Origin: Stenotrophomonas maltophilia
GTDB lineage: Bacteria > Pseudomonadota > Gammaproteobacteria > Xanthomonadales > Xanthomonadaceae
DNA length: 64,000 nucleotides
Direction of reading: 5' to 3'
Assembly (NCBI RefSeq): GCF_002799155.1
Contig: NZ_NERD01000002.1
Span: 682,001-746,000, forward strand
Part shown: positions 25,409-35,022 of the stretch, piece by piece
How the letters are laid out: each line of letters begins with the position of its first letter
Numbering within the stretch: the first letter of the stretch is position 1
The notes under the pieces: model-generated
What the model was told of the DNA's origin: nothing
Databases searched by the model: none
Seen by the model: only the letters and a program-made list of their open reading frames with translations
Translations under genes and position numbers: made by a program

Positions 25409-27601
25409 TCAGAACTTCCAGCGCAGGCTGGCCGACACGAAGCGCGGTTCGCCGTAGTTGTTGTAGTCCAGGTTGGCCCAGTAGGTCTTGTCCAGTGCGT
25501 TGCGCACGCTCAGGGTTGCCGTCCAGTTGTCGCTGATGCGGTAGTTGGCGTTGAACTGCACCAGCATGTAGGCCGGCTGGTTCACCGTCACCGTGCCGCC
25601 CAGCGGGTAGGCGATGTTGTAGCCCTGCACCTTGCTCTGCCACTGCACGCCACCGCCAACGCTCAGGCGTTCCAGCGCGCCGCGCAGCTGCAGCTGGGTG
25701 TTGAGCTGCAGCAGGTCCTCGGGCGGGTTGGCATACAGCAGGTCGGTGGCGGCGCGGGTCACCTTGACGTGGGTGTAGCCGGCATTGACCGTCCAGCCCG
25801 GCAGGATCTCGCCATTGACGTCCATCTCCCAGCCGCGTGCCTTGGTGCCGTTGACCCCGATGTAGGCCGAGCTGCCGTCGCTCAGCGTGCCTTCCGGCAC
25901 ACTCATGTCGCGCACCGCATAGTTGTTCTGCTTGGCCTCGAACACTGCAGCGTTCGCGGTCAGGCGGCCATCGAACCACTGCGTCTTGATGCCCGCTTCC
26001 AGGTTCGAGCCCTGCACCGGTGCCAGCAGGTTCTCGTTGCGGTCCTTGTAGTTCTGCGGATTGAAGATCTCGGTGTAGCTGGCGTAGGCCGACACGTTCG
26101 GCGTGATCGCATAGACCAGGCCGACATACGGCGTGATCTCATCACTGACCTTGTACGCACCACTGGTGCCGGTGTACGCCCCGGCCGCATTGTAGGAACG
26201 GCTCAAGGTCTGCCACCGGCTCAGGCGCGCGCCGGCGATCAGCGACAGCGGATCGGCCAGGTGCAGGCGCGTGGCCAGGTAGACACCGCTCTGCGTGGTC
26301 TTTGCCACGCGCCGTGCACCGGTGCGGATGTAGGTCACCTCGGAAATGTCACCGTCCCAATCAAAGACATTCGGGATGTAGTAGCAGCGCTCGCGCCCGC
26401 AGGTGGCCCAGTCACGCGGGAAGTTCAGTGCCACGGTATTCGTGGTGCCTTCCAGGTCCGACCACTGCGCATCCAGGGTGAGGTCGTGGTCGCGGCCGAA
26501 CAGTGGGAACGTGCCGCTCAGGTAGGCATCGACGTTGCGGCGGGTGTCCTTCGAATCACCGGCGGCGGCACGCAGGTAAATGCCCGAGCCGGTCACCGGG
26601 TCCGGGTTGCCGGTGCCGTACAGGCGCACGTTCTGCACGTTGCCGCGGGTGTAGGCGGTGTTGATCTTCAGCAGCCAGTTGTCGCCGAAACGCTGTTCCA
26701 GGTTGGCGAAGGCGGTGTTGCTCTCGCGCTTCCAGTAGCTCCACTTCGGCGACAGGTTGGTCGAGCGTGCCAGATGGGCGAAGTTGCCCTGGTTGTCGAA
26801 GAACGGCACGGTGCCCCAGGTCGAACCGGTCGGGTTGTTGTCCTGGGTCTGGTAGCCGACGGTGACCGTGGTGCTGTCGGTGACATCGCCCTCCAGCACC
26901 GCCATGCCGGCCATCTTGTTTTCCTTGTAGCGGTCGTAATACAGCCCGCGGTCGGTGTAGGCGGCGACCACGCGGCTGCGGAAGCGGCCGTCGGCGGTCA
27001 GCGGTGCGGTCACGTCGGCTTCCATGCGGCGGTAGTCCCAGCTGCCGGCGCTGACCGCGAACGACGCATCGAATTCCTTGCCCGGGCGCTTGCGCAGCAG
27101 GTTGACCGTGGCCGACGGCACGCCGGCGCCGCTGAGCAGGCCGTTGGCACCGCGGATCACTTCGATGCGGTCGTAGAAGGCGGTGTCGTATTCCTGGTTG
27201 GTGGAGCCGCTGTAGGTGGGAATGCCATCGACCTGGAAGTCGGTGATGGCAAAACCGCGCGCGTAGTACAGCGGGCGCTGGGTGTCATAGAAGGACACGC
27301 TGACGCCGGTGACGTTGCGCATCACATCGTTGATGCTGAACAGTGATTCGTCCTGCAGGCGCTTCAGGCTGATCGCGGTGGCGGACTGCGGGGTTTCCTG
27401 CAGGGTGATCGGCAGGCGCGTGGTGCTGGCCGGCGGTGCCGAGTGCTGGGCACGCACGCTGACCCGGTCCAGGGTCTTGGCGTCGGATGCATCGGCGACG
27501 GCCTCGGCGAAGGCCGGGGTCGCGCCCAGTGCAAGCGAGGACAGCAGGGCGGCCGGCAGCAGCGCGCGGCGGGGCAGGCGGATACGGAACGTCGGGGACA
27601 T
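25409..27601 (-). CDS. TonB-dependent siderophore receptor
   Basis: A 730-residue outer-membrane receptor. Signal peptide in residues 1-32 (LLPAALLSSLALGATPAFA), then the plug domain (LQETPQSATAISLKRLQDE, GFAITDFQVDGIPTY, VIRGANGLLSGAGVPSATVN) and the 22-strand barrel, ending with aromatic ASLRWKF as barrel proteins do. The pattern is that of ferric-siderophore receptors (FpvA/FhuE/FoxA-like). No separate FecA-type signalling domain precedes the plug. The start is ATG 27601; an upstream in-frame ATG at 27652 would put a charged extension before the signal peptide. Confidence 0.93.
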   Translation of the reverse strand: MSPTFRIRLPRRALLPAALLSSLALGATPAFAEAVADASDAKTLDRVSVRAQHSAPPASTTRLPITLQETPQSATAISLKRLQDESLFSINDVMRNVTGVSVSFYDTQRPLYYARGFAITDFQVDGIPTYSGSTNQEYDTAFYDRIEVIRGANGLLSGAGVPSATVNLLRKRPGKEFDASFAVSAGSWDYRRMEADVTAPLTADGRFRSRVVAAYTDRGLYYDRYKENKMAGMAVLEGDVTDSTTVTVGYQTQDNNPTGSTWGTVPFFDNQGNFAHLARSTNLSPKWSYWKRESNTAFANLEQRFGDNWLLKINTAYTRGNVQNVRLYGTGNPDPVTGSGIYLRAAAGDSKDTRRNVDAYLSGTFPLFGRDHDLTLDAQWSDLEGTTNTVALNFPRDWATCGRERCYYIPNVFDWDGDISEVTYIRTGARRVAKTTQSGVYLATRLHLADPLSLIAGARLSRWQTLSRSYNAAGAYTGTSGAYKVSDEITPYVGLVYAITPNVSAYASYTEIFNPQNYKDRNENLLAPVQGSNLEAGIKTQWFDGRLTANAAVFEAKQNNYAVRDMSVPEGTLSDGSSAYIGVNGTKARGWEMDVNGEILPGWTVNAGYTHVKVTRAATDLLYANPPEDLLQLNTQLQLRGALERLSVGGGVQWQSKVQGYNIAYPLGGTVTVNQPAYMLVQFNANYRISDNWTATLSVRNALDKTYWANLDYNNYGEPRFVSASLRWKF

Positions 27602-27720
27602 GTGGGTTCGAAGCTCGGAGACGGGAAGGGGGCGGCAACAGTCATCCAGCACCCGGGCGGCGGCTTCGGGTACATCAGGTCCATCTGGGGAGAGGCGCGG
27701 TCACTGTGTCGGGCGCAAAT

Positions 27721-27750
27721 GTAAATAATTCTTAACAACATTACAATTCT
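27721..27750 (-). promoter_or_regulatory. A/T-rich block, possible Fur-controlled promoter of the receptor
   Basis: The block lies about 120-150 bp upstream of the receptor start and is the only A/T-rich segment of the spacer. Siderophore receptors are normally Fur-repressed, and half-site-like ATAATT/TTAACA elements are visible, but a proper 19-bp Fur palindrome is not. Confidence 0.3.
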
Positions 27751-27793
27751 CGACATTGCGCATGGTCTTCCGGGCGCAGAGCAGTGGCGAGCC

Positions 27794-27889
27794 GGGGTCG
27801 GATCCCGTTGCCGCAGGCAATGGGCTCTGACCCCATCATCGGCGCCCGGGCGCAGGTCAGAGCCCTCCCGTGCGGGAGGGATCCGACCC
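27794..27889. repeat. Inverted dimer of GGGGTC-family hairpins (copies 4 and 5)
   Basis: Copy 4 (27794-27834) reads GGGGTCGGATCCC ... GGGCTCTGACCCC. Copy 5 (27855-27889) reads GGTCAGAGCCC ... GGGATCCGACC. The two have opposite orientation: the GTCGGATC arm is 5' in the first and 3' in the second. Twenty base pairs separate them. Confidence 0.9.
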
Positions 27890-27956
27890 ACCTCGCACAA
27901 AAACAAACGACCACCCGAAGGTGGCCGTCCGTCTGCATCGAAAGGAACGCGCGGGC

Positions 27957-29651
27957 CTACAGCGCCTGCAGCTCCTCGTTGGCGTTGCGCTTTTCCTTGG
28001 CCGGTGCTGGAGCCGGTGCAGCCACCGGGGCCGGTGATGCCGCGTTCGCATCCACCGGCACCTCCAGATAGGGCAGGTGCAGGGTCTGGCTGGTCAGCGT
28101 ACGGATCTCGTTCACCAGTGCGGCGCTGTCATTGAGCTTGCGCCCGTACGACGGCACGATCTCGCGCAGGCGGGTTTCCCAGCCGGCCTTCATCTGCTCC
28201 GGGAAGGCCTTGGCCATCAGGTCCAGCATGATCGGCGGCGAGGTCGACGCGCCCGGCGACGCGCCAAGCAGGGCGGCGAGGGTGTGGTCCTTGTCGGTCA
28301 CGATCTCGGTGCCGAACTGCAGCACCGGGCCCTTCAGCGGATCACGCTTGATGATCTGCACGCGCTGGCCGGCGGTGACCAGCTTCCAGTCGCCCGGCTT
28401 GGCATTGGGGAAGTACTTGACCAGTTCGGCCTGGCGATCGGCATCGTTCAACCGCGCCTGGCCCATCAGGTACTGCACCAGGTCCAGGTTGTCCTTGCCC
28501 ACTTCCAGCATCGGGCCGACGTTGTTGTGGGTGACCGACGAGTACAGGTCCCACCACGAGCCGTGCTTGAGGAACTTGGTGCTGTACAGCGCGAACGGCC
28601 CGAACAGCACCACCGGCTTGCCGTCCAGCTTGCGTGCATCCAGGTGCGGCACCGACATCGGCGGCGAACCGGTCTCGGCCATGCCGTAGGCCTTCACACC
28701 GTGGCGCGAGGTCACGTCCTGGCCCTGGAAGGCAAGGAACTGGCCACCGACCGGGAAGCCGGCGTAGTCCTTCGATTCCGGGATGCCCGACATCTGCAGC
28801 AGCTTCAGCGCAGCGCCACCGGCACCGATGAACACGAAGCGGGCGTGGGTGGTGGACTCGGTGCCGGCCTTGAGATCCTTCACCGTGACGTTCCAGCTCT
28901 TGTCGGCGTTCTGCCGCAGCGCGCTCACTTCGTGGTTCAGGTGCAGGCTGAAGTTCGGGCTGCGCTGCAGGCCGGCGGCCAGCTGGCGGGTGATCACGCC
29001 AAAGTTGACGTCGGTGCCGAGCGGCATCCAGGTCGCGGCGACCTTCTGCTTCGGGTCACGGCCTTCCATCAGCAGGGGGGCCCACTGCTTGATCTGTGCC
29101 GGATCCTCGGAGTACTGCATGCCGTAGAACAGCGGGTTCTTCACCAGGGCCTGCTGGCGCTTGTGCAGGTAGGCGATGTTGTCATCGCCCCAGACGAAGC
29201 TCATGTGCGGGGTCGGGTTGATGAAGTCGCTGGGCTGGCTCAACCGGCCTTGCTTCACCTGGTGCGACCAGAACTGGCGCGAGACCTCGAACGATTCGGC
29301 GATGCCGACCGCGCGCTTGGTCTCGATGCTGCCGTCGGGCAGTTCCGGGGTGTAGTTCAGTTCGGCGAACGCCGAATGGCCGGTGCCGGCGTTGTTCCAG
29401 CCGTCGGAGCTTTCGCCGGCGACGCCGTCGAGGCGTTCGTAGACCTGGATGTTCCAGTCCGGCTGCAGTTCCTGCAGGTAGGTGGCCAGGGTGATGCTCA
29501 TGATGCCGGCGCCGACCAGCACAACATCGACGGGCTTGTCGTTGCTGGCGGCGGGCACCGAGCGCTGGGTCAGCGGCCAGTACAGGAACAGCGCGGCGGC
29601 CAGCAACAGCAGCACGAGCAGGGCGAGCAGGGCCTTGCCAAATTTCTTCAT
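27957..29651 (-). CDS. mqo: Malate:quinone oxidoreductase with N-terminal membrane anchor
   Basis: A 564-residue flavoprotein that oxidises malate to oxaloacetate and passes electrons to quinone. The FAD-binding [19 protein letters not shown] starts at residue 41, and family blocks [39 protein letters not shown] and [17 protein letters not shown] are all present. Unlike E. coli Mqo, residues 3-25 form a strong hydrophobic helix that probably anchors the enzyme in the membrane. A C-terminal Ala/Pro-rich tail (residues 535-550) is also extra. The start is at ATG 29651 rather than a longer in-frame start at 29786, which would precede the anchor by 45 residues of unlike composition. Confidence 0.95.
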   Translation of the reverse strand: MKKFGKALLALLVLLLLAAALFLYWPLTQRSVPAASNDKPVDVVLVGAGIMSITLATYLQELQPDWNIQVYERLDGVAGESSDGWNNAGTGHSAFAELNYTPELPDGSIETKRAVGIAESFEVSRQFWSHQVKQGRLSQPSDFINPTPHMSFVWGDDNIAYLHKRQQALVKNPLFYGMQYSEDPAQIKQWAPLLMEGRDPKQKVAATWMPLGTDVNFGVITRQLAAGLQRSPNFSLHLNHEVSALRQNADKSWNVTVKDLKAGTESTTHARFVFIGAGGAALKLLQMSGIPESKDYAGFPVGGQFLAFQGQDVTSRHGVKAYGMAETGSPPMSVPHLDARKLDGKPVVLFGPFALYSTKFLKHGSWWDLYSSVTHNNVGPMLEVGKDNLDLVQYLMGQARLNDADRQAELVKYFPNAKPGDWKLVTAGQRVQIIKRDPLKGPVLQFGTEIVTDKDHTLAALLGASPGASTSPPIMLDLMAKAFPEQMKAGWETRLREIVPSYGRKLNDSAALVNEIRTLTSQTLHLPYLEVPVDANAASPAPVAAPAPAPAKEKRNANEELQAL

Positions 29652-29833
29652 GGGGGCGGGATCGTTGGCGGAGGGGAAGGGGTCAGGATGCGCGTGGGGC
29701 AGGGAAAGGGCGTGAAGAAACAACGCCTTGCGCCATCCATCCGCGATTCTAACCGGATCCGGTCCTTTTTTGATGCAACGCAGCATCCGACGTTTCGCGG
29801 CCCCGTCAGGCGAAGCGCCGGGCCACGCCCGGC

Positions 29834-30280
29834 TCAGACCAGCTCAAGAACCTCGTCGCCGGCCTCGTCGATCCCGCCGGTCGGGCGCCAGCCCAGGCGC
29901 CGGTAGAAACCATGCGAGCGCGAACGCGGGTCGGCCGAGCAGGCCAGGAACAGCCGCTGGTGGCCGGCGTCGCGGGTCAGGCTGACCACTTCCTGCAGCA
30001 GCTGGCGGCCAATGCCACGGCCCTCGTACTCCGGCAGCAGGGCCAGCACCAGCACCTCGCCGCTGTCGCGGTCGGCGAAGCAGTAGCCAACCATGCGCTC
30101 GCCCTCCCAGGCGACGCGGCCGATCGAATCGCCCTGGGCGATGCCGGTCGCCCAACTTTCCGGCGTGATGCCCAGCTCCGCCAACTGCGCGGCACTGAAG
30201 GCGTTCTCGCGGGTGCGCCCGCGCAGGTCGATGCAGGCAGCGGCATCCTCGGGGCGCGCATCGCGGACGAATACAGGCAT
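29834..30280 (-). CDS. GNAT-family N-acetyltransferase
   Basis: A 148-residue GNAT enzyme. The acetyl-CoA binding segment [19 protein letters not shown] (motif A, R/Q-x-x-G-x-G/A) is intact and motif B ends in [12 protein letters not shown]. The substrate is unknown; a small-molecule or protein amine is typical. The start is ATG 30280, with AAGGA about 8 nt upstream; an in-frame ATG at 30289 sits too close to that site. Single gene. Confidence 0.88.
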   Translation of the reverse strand: MPVFVRDARPEDAAACIDLRGRTRENAFSAAQLAELGITPESWATGIAQGDSIGRVAWEGERMVGYCFADRDSGEVLVLALLPEYEGRGIGRQLLQEVVSLTRDAGHQRLFLACSADPRSRSHGFYRRLGWRPTGGIDEAGDEVLELV

Positions 30281-30379
30281 GCAGGGCATCCTTGCAGTGA
30301 TCGGCCGGCCAGTATCCGCATCGCGCATGGACCCGGTGTGTAGGCCTGATGGAGAGTGTATGGAGCGCCTGCACCCGGG

Positions 30380-30964
30380 TCAGTCACTGCCAACGGTGAA
30401 GTACTCCACGACGAAGTAGCCGATCTGGTAGGCCAGCGTTGCCAGCACAAGGCGCAGCTGTGCGCGGCGGCTGCGCAGCCACCCGCCGAGCACCGCCACC
30501 GCCAGCATCAGCACGGCATGCAACGGGTACGCGGTTCCCAGCAGCTTCCAGCGGCTGCTGCCCTTGATGCCGGTATCGATCAGGTCGAGCAGGGTCAGCG
30601 CAGCAATCACGCTGAAGATCCAGCGCCGGCGCTGCATCAGGTAGTTTCCGTAGCTGCCGTATTCGCGCAGATCGTCGGGAAACAGCAGCGTGCACAGCAG
30701 GAACCAGGTCGCGCAGTAGACGATCACGAACAGGTAGGTTTCGAACGTCCAGCGGTGCACCTCGATGAGGCGGAATTCCCACCACCAGAAGGTCACCAGC
30801 GATATCAGCGTCCATGCCACCCAGCCAAGGTGCAGTGCAGAGCAGCCGCGGCGCTGGGGATGCTCGATGATCTGTGCCAGGCCCTTGAGCACGGTGGTGA
30901 TCGACAGGCCGAGGATGATGCCCATCACCACCCGGATGTGCAGGAACAGCGGATCGGTCTGCAT
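30380..30964 (-). CDS. Membrane protein of unknown function
   Basis: A 194-residue protein with about five membrane helices (around residues 7-30, 43-60, 73-95, 115-135 and 145-185) and several in-membrane Trp/Phe residues (TFWWWEF). It matches no family that I recognise. The start is ATG 30964 (MQTDPLFLHIRVVMGIIL), a typical membrane-protein N-terminus. The gene lies between the GNAT gene and the large hairpin after argP, on the same strand as both. Confidence 0.65.
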   Translation of the reverse strand: MQTDPLFLHIRVVMGIILGLSITTVLKGLAQIIEHPQRRGCSALHLGWVAWTLISLVTFWWWEFRLIEVHRWTFETYLFVIVYCATWFLLCTLLFPDDLREYGSYGNYLMQRRRWIFSVIAALTLLDLIDTGIKGSSRWKLLGTAYPLHAVLMLAVAVLGGWLRSRRAQLRLVLATLAYQIGYFVVEYFTVGSD

Positions 30965-31037
30965 CGCGGCGCTCCGTGTCGGATGCCTCGATGCTGGCAC
31001 AACAGGGCAGCCAGGAACGGACCCCGGTCACGCGGAG

Positions 31038-31123
31038 AAAAAAGGGGACGGAGGGGATTAAGTCGTATAAGGCCAATACGACCTGTAGGGCAGAAGCGAC
31101 TTAATCCCCTCCGTCCCTTTTTT
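31038..31123. repeat. Long hairpin element with internal alternative stem, after argP
   Basis: Arms of about 27 bp (AAAAAAGGGGACGGAGGGG + ATTAAGTCG paired with CGACTTAATCCCCTCCG + TCCCTTTTTT), differing by one inserted G. Inside, GTCGTAT and ATACGAC can form a second, competing 7-bp stem. It begins and ends with A/T runs, so it can act as a bidirectional terminator for argP (minus). I have seen the GGGACGGAGGGGATTAAGTCG type only as an intergenic repeat in this group. Confidence 0.8.
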
Positions 31124-31134
31124 GCTGATCACCG

Positions 31135-32040
31135 TCAGCGCTTGCGCCGCACCAGCGCCGAGGAGGCGTCCAGCACTGCGCGGGTCAGCAGGGCCATGGT
31201 CTGCACGTCGCCCTTCCAGTGCTGCCAGTACAGCGGCACGTCTTCCCACGCGCGCTGGCGTACGTACACCAGGCGACCGGCATCCAGGTGCCGCTTGACC
31301 AGCGGCAGGGGGTTCATGGTCCAGCCCATGCCGCCCAGGTTGGCCTGCACGAAAGCGCGGGTGGAGGGAATCCACCAGGTCGGCGCGGTGCTGGGCAGGT
31401 CGTCGCCGGCCATGCGCCGGGCGAAGCGCGACTGCATTTCGTCCTTGCGGTTGAACACCAGTACCGGTGCCTGGGCCAGCGCCTGCGCGGTCACGCCCTT
31501 GGCAAAATGGCGCTCGCGGAACTCGGGGGTACAGGTCGCTGCATAGCGGATGCTGCCCAGCGCGTGGATCTGGCAGCCCTGCACCGGCTCGTCCAGCGTG
31601 GTCACCGCGCCCAGCACCGTGCCCTGGCGCAGCAGTTCGACAGTGTGGTCCTGGTCCTCCACGCGCAGGTCCAGGGTGGTGCCGGTGCTCTGTGCGAACT
31701 GCGAGGCGGCCTGCGGAAACCAGGTTTCCAGGCTGTCGTGGTTCACCGCCACCGGGATGCTGGCCTGGGGCAGGTCTTCGTCGGCCAGACCCATCCGGTG
31801 CAGGGCATCGTGTTCGAGCAGGGCGGTCTGCTCGGCCAGCTGCACCAGTACCTGGCCCTCGGCGGTGGCGGTGGCCGGGGTGCCGCGCTTGACCAGCAGG
31901 CGCCCGACCCGGTCCTCAAGCGCCTTGACCCGCTGCGAGATGGCCGAGGGCGTGACATTCAGCGACTGTGCGGCGCGGTCGAAGCTGCCTTCGCGGATCA
32001 CCGCGGCCAAGGCGCGCAGCTGGGCATGGTCGATACGCAT
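31135..32040 (-). CDS. argP: LysR-family regulator ArgP (controls the lysine/arginine exporter)
   Basis: A 301-residue LysR-type regulator. The winged HTH is MRIDHAQLRALAAVIREGSF ... LNVTPSAISQRVKALE, followed by a periplasmic-binding-type effector domain. The N-terminal sequence and divergent placement next to a LysE-type exporter identify ArgP/LysG, which activates arginine/lysine export in response to the amino-acid pool (established for E. coli and Corynebacterium homologues). The start at 32040 matches family starts. The spacer to the exporter is about 138 bp. Confidence 0.93.
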   Translation of the reverse strand: MRIDHAQLRALAAVIREGSFDRAAQSLNVTPSAISQRVKALEDRVGRLLVKRGTPATATAEGQVLVQLAEQTALLEHDALHRMGLADEDLPQASIPVAVNHDSLETWFPQAASQFAQSTGTTLDLRVEDQDHTVELLRQGTVLGAVTTLDEPVQGCQIHALGSIRYAATCTPEFRERHFAKGVTAQALAQAPVLVFNRKDEMQSRFARRMAGDDLPSTAPTWWIPSTRAFVQANLGGMGWTMNPLPLVKRHLDAGRLVYVRQRAWEDVPLYWQHWKGDVQTMALLTRAVLDASSALVRRKR

Positions 32041-32178
32041 CGGATTAAGTTCCGCTAATGTTGGTTTAGGAAGTTTAGCTCGTCTTTTCCATGTTGCGGC
32101 GCGACAATAGCGCTCGTTCCGGTGCTGTCCGCCTTCGCGAGGCACCGTCCCCCCAAGCAATACAAGGCAGTGAATCCC

Positions 32179-32814
32179 ATGTTCTCGGTCATCTCCGCCA
32201 GCACCGGCCTCGGTGCCTGGTTCTCTGGTGCAGCCACCGGCATCGGCCTGTTCGCCGTGGTCGGGGCCCAGAGCGCCTTCATTCTGCGCCAGGGCATCCT
32301 GCGCAAGCACATCGTGCCGGTGGTCGCCACCTGCGCGGCCATCGATGCCATCTTCATCTTCGCCAGCGTGGCCGGCCTGCGCACGCTCACCTCGGCGCTG
32401 CCGTGGCTGACCTCCGCCGTGCTGTGGACCGGCGTCGCGTTCCTGGCCTGGTATGCGATGAAGTCGGCACGCCGTGCGATCGCCGGTGGCGGTGGCATGG
32501 GCGAGGCCGACAGCGATGACGGCAGCCGCCGCGCGGTGCTGATGGCCGCGGTCGGCTTTTCGCTGATCAATCCGCACTTCTGGCTGGACATGATGGTGAT
32601 CGGTTCCATCGCCGAGAACTTCGGCAACGCCCGCATGGCCTTCGCCGCCGGCGTGGTCACCGCCAGCTGCCTGTGGCTGACCGCGCAGGGCCTGGGCGCA
32701 CGCCTGCTGGCGCCGCTGTTCACCAAGCCCGGCACCTGGCGCGTGCTTGACGGCACCATCGCCGTGATTCTCAGCATCCTGGCCCTCATGTTGGCGGTGC
32801 GCGGGGTCCACTGA
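32179..32814 (+). CDS. argO: LysE/ArgO-family amino-acid exporter
   Basis: A 211-residue inner-membrane exporter with about six membrane helices. GLFAVVGAQSAFILRQGILRKH is the LysE/ArgO signature, and the PHFWLDMM stretch (NPHFWLD) is the conserved mid-protein motif. It exports basic amino acids such as arginine and lysine; regulation by divergent ArgP is expected. The start is ATG 32179 with AAGGCAG about 9 nt upstream, rather than an upstream in-frame ATG at 32122 that lacks a ribosome-binding site. Confidence 0.93.
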   Translation: MFSVISASTGLGAWFSGAATGIGLFAVVGAQSAFILRQGILRKHIVPVVATCAAIDAIFIFASVAGLRTLTSALPWLTSAVLWTGVAFLAWYAMKSARRAIAGGGGMGEADSDDGSRRAVLMAAVGFSLINPHFWLDMMVIGSIAENFGNARMAFAAGVVTASCLWLTAQGLGARLLAPLFTKPGTWRVLDGTIAVILSILALMLAVRGVH

Positions 32815-32868
32815 CCCGGCGCACGCCCCCCGAACCCACGTCCTGACTCTCTCTCCAAGGTAGTGGCA

Positions 32869-32902
32869 ACGACGGCACCGGCAACGGTGCCGTCGTCTTT
32901 TC
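32869..32902 (+). terminator. Rho-independent terminator after the LysE-type exporter
   Basis: ACGACGGCACCG, loop, CGGTGCCGTCGT and then CTTTT form a strong stem with a short T run, 55 bp after the stop codon. Confidence 0.75.
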
Positions 32903-32977
32903 CGGCTCTGGCGGGAAGCGCATGGTGCTGCCTAGAATCGGCGACCAGGACAAGGTGTCCACAGGAGCAGGGGAAGG

Positions 32978-34966
32978 ATGAACAAGACGATTCTGGCGGC
33001 TGCACTGGCCGTCATCGGGGGCGTTGCCGCAGGCAGCGTGGGCGCGGTGGACCTGACGCAGTACCTGCGTCGCGAGACCTTCACCGATATCAAGATTTCG
33101 CCGGGGGGCGAGTACGTGGCGGCAACGGTGCCGATGGAGGATGCCACCGCGATCGCCGTGCTTCGGTTGAAGGACAAGCAGATGGTCGGCAGTTTCCGGC
33201 CCCCCAGCCGCAACCACGCGCAGGAATTCGACTGGGTCAGCAACGAGCGCCTGCTGATCGGCCTGGCCCAGAAGTGGGGCTCGCTCGACCAGCCCAATCC
33301 CACCGGCGAACTGTACGCCATCGATGCTAATGGCAATCGCGGCGAGTTGCTGGTGGGCTACCGCGTGGAGAGCAACGGTCCGGGAACCCGCATCCAGCCG
33401 AAGAAGGTCGAGGCGGTTGCCGCCTTCCTGGCCGACGACCTGCCGGGCGATGAGCGCAACGTGCTGGTCACTGTGTGGCCGCTGGCCGAGGATCCGTTCA
33501 CTCGCGTCGATCGCATGGACGTGACCAGTGGTCGTCGCTCGCGGGTGGCATCCTCGCCGGTACGGCGCGGCGAGTTCACCACCGACGGCGCGGGCGAGGT
33601 CCGCTTCGTGCACGGCTCGGGCAGCGACAACATCAACAAGCTGTATTTCCGCGAGCGCTCCGGCGACACCTGGAAGCTGATCAACGACGAGGCGGTCAGC
33701 AAGCGCATCGAAACCGCCATCGGCTTCTCGGCTGACGACAGCCTTGCCTATCTCAACGTCGAGCAGACCCAGGGGCCGGATGCGATCGTCAGCTGGAACC
33801 CGAAGACCGGCGAGCGCGCCACGCTGCTGCGCGACGAGGTGGTCAATCCGTACCGCATCATCCACCGGCCCGGCACCCATGTGCCGGTCGGCGCGCTGTA
33901 CCTGGGCGATAAGCCGCGCACCCGCTTCTTCGATGAAGGCTCGGCCGATGCGCGCCTTTACCGCAGTCTTGAAGCGGCCTTCGGCGGCGCGGTCTACATC
34001 ACGTCCAGTACCCGCGATGGCCGTGTCGTGCTCGTGGAGACCTGGTCGGGCTCGAACCCGGGCGACTTCTACGTGTATGACACCGTCGCGCGCAAGGCCG
34101 ACCACCTGATCAGCCGCAGCGACTGGATCGACATCGACCGCAGCGCCAAGGTGCGTCCGATCGCACTGAAGGCCCGCGACGGGCTGCCGCTGCATGGCTT
34201 CCTGACCCTGCCGGCCGGCAGCGACGGGCGCAACCTGCCGATGGTGGTGATGCCGCATGGCGGCCCGTTCGACATCTTCGATTCGGGCCAGTACGACCGC
34301 GAAACGCAGATGCTGGCCGCCGCCGGTTATGCCGTGCTGCAGGTCAACTTCCGCGGCTCGGGCAATTATGGCCGGGCCCACACCCAGGCTGGAGCGCAGC
34401 AATGGGGCGCGGCGATGCAGGACGACGTCACCGATGCCACCCGCTGGGCGATCAGCGAAGGCATCGCTGATGGCCGCCGCATCTGCATCTATGGCGCCAG
34501 CTACGGGGCCTACTCGGCGATGATGGGCGCCGCCCGCGAACCCGGGTTGTACCAGTGCGCGGCGGGCTATGTCGGGGTCTACGACCTGCCGATGATGTAT
34601 ACCCGCGGCGACATCCAGGACCGCGGTTCAGGCGTGACCTACCTGCGCGAATGGTTGGGTGATCCGGCCAAGCTGGGCGCGGTGTCGCCGGTGAACCTGG
34701 CCGAGCGGATCAAGGTGCCGGTGTTCCTCGCGGCCGGTGGCGAAGACAAGCGCGCGCCGATCCAGCACACCGAGCGCATGGAAGCGGCGCTCAAGCGTGC
34801 CGGTACGCCGGTGGAGAGCCTGTACTACAAGACCGAAGGCCACGGCTTCTACACCGAGGCCCATCGCAGCGAGTACTACGACAAGCTGCTGGCGTTCCTG
34901 GCACGCAGCCTGGGGGGCAAGACCGCAACGACCGCACCTGCGGCCGGCAAGGACAAGGCGCCCTGA
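32978..34966 (+). CDS. Secreted S9 (prolyl oligopeptidase-family) peptidase
   Basis: A 662-residue serine peptidase. A signal peptide (MNKTILAAALAVIGGVAAGS) precedes a beta-propeller half and an alpha/beta-hydrolase half. The catalytic triad is visible as ICIYGASYGAYSAM (nucleophile Ser), GGEDKRAP (Asp) and TEGHGFY (His). It is likely periplasmic or secreted and acts on short peptides. The variant GASYGAYS in place of GxSxGG is common in the DPP-like acylaminoacyl-peptidase branch. The 5' flank has AGGAG and AAGGA, 15 and 2 nt upstream of the ATG. Confidence 0.9.
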   Translation: MNKTILAAALAVIGGVAAGSVGAVDLTQYLRRETFTDIKISPGGEYVAATVPMEDATAIAVLRLKDKQMVGSFRPPSRNHAQEFDWVSNERLLIGLAQKWGSLDQPNPTGELYAIDANGNRGELLVGYRVESNGPGTRIQPKKVEAVAAFLADDLPGDERNVLVTVWPLAEDPFTRVDRMDVTSGRRSRVASSPVRRGEFTTDGAGEVRFVHGSGSDNINKLYFRERSGDTWKLINDEAVSKRIETAIGFSADDSLAYLNVEQTQGPDAIVSWNPKTGERATLLRDEVVNPYRIIHRPGTHVPVGALYLGDKPRTRFFDEGSADARLYRSLEAAFGGAVYITSSTRDGRVVLVETWSGSNPGDFYVYDTVARKADHLISRSDWIDIDRSAKVRPIALKARDGLPLHGFLTLPAGSDGRNLPMVVMPHGGPFDIFDSGQYDRETQMLAAAGYAVLQVNFRGSGNYGRAHTQAGAQQWGAAMQDDVTDATRWAISEGIADGRRICIYGASYGAYSAMMGAAREPGLYQCAAGYVGVYDLPMMYTRGDIQDRGSGVTYLREWLGDPAKLGAVSPVNLAERIKVPVFLAAGGEDKRAPIQHTERMEAALKRAGTPVESLYYKTEGHGFYTEAHRSEYYDKLLAFLARSLGGKTATTAPAAGKDKAP

Positions 34967-34971
34967 ACTGA

Positions 34972-35006
34972 CAGGGCGGCGGATGATCCTTCCGCCGCCC
35001 TGGTTT
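34972..35006. terminator. Bidirectional terminator hairpin between convergent genes
   Basis: CAGGGCGGCGGA, loop, TCCGCCGCCCTG followed by GTTTT. It lies between the S9 peptidase (+) and the POT transporter (-) stops. Confidence 0.75.
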
Positions 35007-35022
35007 TCCGCAGGCGCGGGGC

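Larger units (their letters stand above)
27602..27956. other. Intergenic region with A/T-rich promoter and a hairpin dimer
   Basis: A 355-bp stretch without a gene. The receptor's promoter side has a short A/T-rich block around 27721-27750 (GTAAATAATTCTTAAC and ACATTACAATTC) that could include a Fur box, although it matches the consensus only loosely. Two GGGGTC-family hairpins follow at 27794-27889. The rest holds nothing I can recognise. Confidence 0.5.

Noticed and set aside
25358..27346. A 662-codon plus-strand frame opposite the TonB receptor
   Set aside because: Composition typical of an antisense shadow; the receptor on the minus strand is complete.
27721..27750. A definite Fur box upstream of the siderophore receptor
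   Set aside because: The block is A/T-rich, but no 19-bp palindrome with adequate consensus match could be made by eye; kept only as a low-confidence site.
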